Positions 21,544-21,681 of a DNA stretch of 21,681 nucleotides are shown here, piece after piece. The stretch covers positions 1,220 to 22,900 of the forward strand of contig DKVO01000034.1 in assembly GCA_002491245.1 (NCBI GenBank), given 5' to 3'. The notes under the pieces are model-generated. The model did not search any database and had not been told where the DNA came from. It worked only from the letters and a program-made list of their open reading frames with translations. Source of the DNA: Porphyromonadaceae bacterium UBA7176 (GTDB lineage: Bacteria > Bacteroidota > Bacteroidia > Bacteroidales > Muribaculaceae). Positions within the stretch are counted from its first letter, which is position 1. Each line of letters starts with the position of its first letter. Position numbers and translations under genes: made by a program.

Positions 21544-21551
21544 CAAAGTTA
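21544..21551 (-). promoter_or_regulatory. -7-like box upstream of the sigma-54 activator
   Basis: Minus-strand TAACTTTG fits TAnnTTTG and ends 8 nt before the chosen ATG. A TTG -33 core sits at 21574-21576 (22-bp spacer), a little long. The mRNA leader would be only a few nucleotides. Confidence 0.45.
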
Positions 21552-21595
21552 CGCATTTTTTTCAAATCGCACGCAACGCGCCGCAAACACCCTCT

Positions 21596-21632
21596 AAAAA
21601 AGCAGGCGATAAACCTCTCGTTTATCGCCTGC
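21596..21632 (-). terminator. Intrinsic terminator of the SusD-like gene
   Basis: A perfect 13-bp stem (21602-21614 with 21620-21632) and a 5-nt loop are followed on the minus strand by six T (21601-21596). It starts 13 nt after the stop of the partial gene at the right edge and insulates the activator operon from it. Confidence 0.92.
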
Positions 21633-21645
21633 TCACCTTAACCTC

Positions 21646-21681
21646 TTATCGGGAGATATCCTCGTAGCCGGGATTTTGTTT
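21646..21681 (-). CDS. C-terminal end of a SusD/RagB-like protein
   Basis: Reading in from the right edge on the minus strand gives the 11 codons KQNPGYEDISR followed by TAA (21648-21646). The QNPGY ending is a hallmark of SusD-family outer-membrane nutrient-binding lipoproteins, which pair with SusC-type TonB-dependent transporters. The strong terminator 13 nt after this stop supports a real gene end here. Only 33 coding bases are visible, so the family is a recognition from the C-terminal motif, not a full domain match. Confidence 0.55.
   Translation of the reverse strand, partial: KQNPGYEDISR

Overview
The window is a gene-dense chromosomal segment of a Bacteroidota member, most likely order Bacteroidales. 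Family Muribaculaceae is possible, judging from the moderately high G+C and general style, but this is inference. The support for Bacteroidales is as follows: promoters of the TAnnTTTG (-7) type with a TTTG -33 element about 20 bp upstream; lipoproteins, one with an acidic surface-export-like tail after the lipid cysteine; Bacteroidota-restricted families (DUF2851, DUF5074/BtuG-like propeller, the lptE-TPR-secG cluster); and a SusD-like C-terminus at the right edge. I see no tRNA, rRNA, CRISPR array, insertion sequence or prophage. Most of the window is conserved chromosomal core, with a carbohydrate-related accessory part on the right.

Left part (1-4352). The 3' end of pckA (PEP carboxykinase) closes with a strong terminator. 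It is followed by a surface-type beta-propeller lipoprotein, which is convergent with a two-gene minus-strand unit. That unit is a polyprenol-phosphate-mannose-synthase-like GT2 enzyme overlapping pyrC (dihydroorotase) by 14 nt.

Centre (4353-11504). A 302-bp AT-rich divergent region carries two good -7 boxes, an 8-5-8 inverted repeat and a leader hairpin. From it runs the plus-strand information-processing operon rimP-nusA-infB-folK and then an MscS/YbdG-type channel gene. The start codon of the channel gene sits directly behind a perfect 9-bp inverted repeat.

Right part (11505-21681) is entirely on the minus strand. Reading in transcription order from the right edge: the last codons of a SusD-like gene and its terminator; a sigma-54 activator without a sensor domain heading lptE, a TPR-like protein gene and secG (envelope biogenesis and secretion); a U32-family tRNA-hydroxylase-like gene overlapping crcB (fluoride channel), followed by a GH43-like lipoprotein and a 14-bp-stem terminator; a secreted 670-residue protein of unassigned family with its own promoter and terminator; and ribE (riboflavin synthase) with the DUF2851 gene.

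No wholly novel multi-gene defence or mobile system is visible. The points most worth a second look are the unassigned secreted protein, the orphan BtuG-like propeller, a PD-ExH nuclease-like signature in DUF2851, the sensorless sigma-54 activator tied to envelope genes, and several inverted repeats in leaders.
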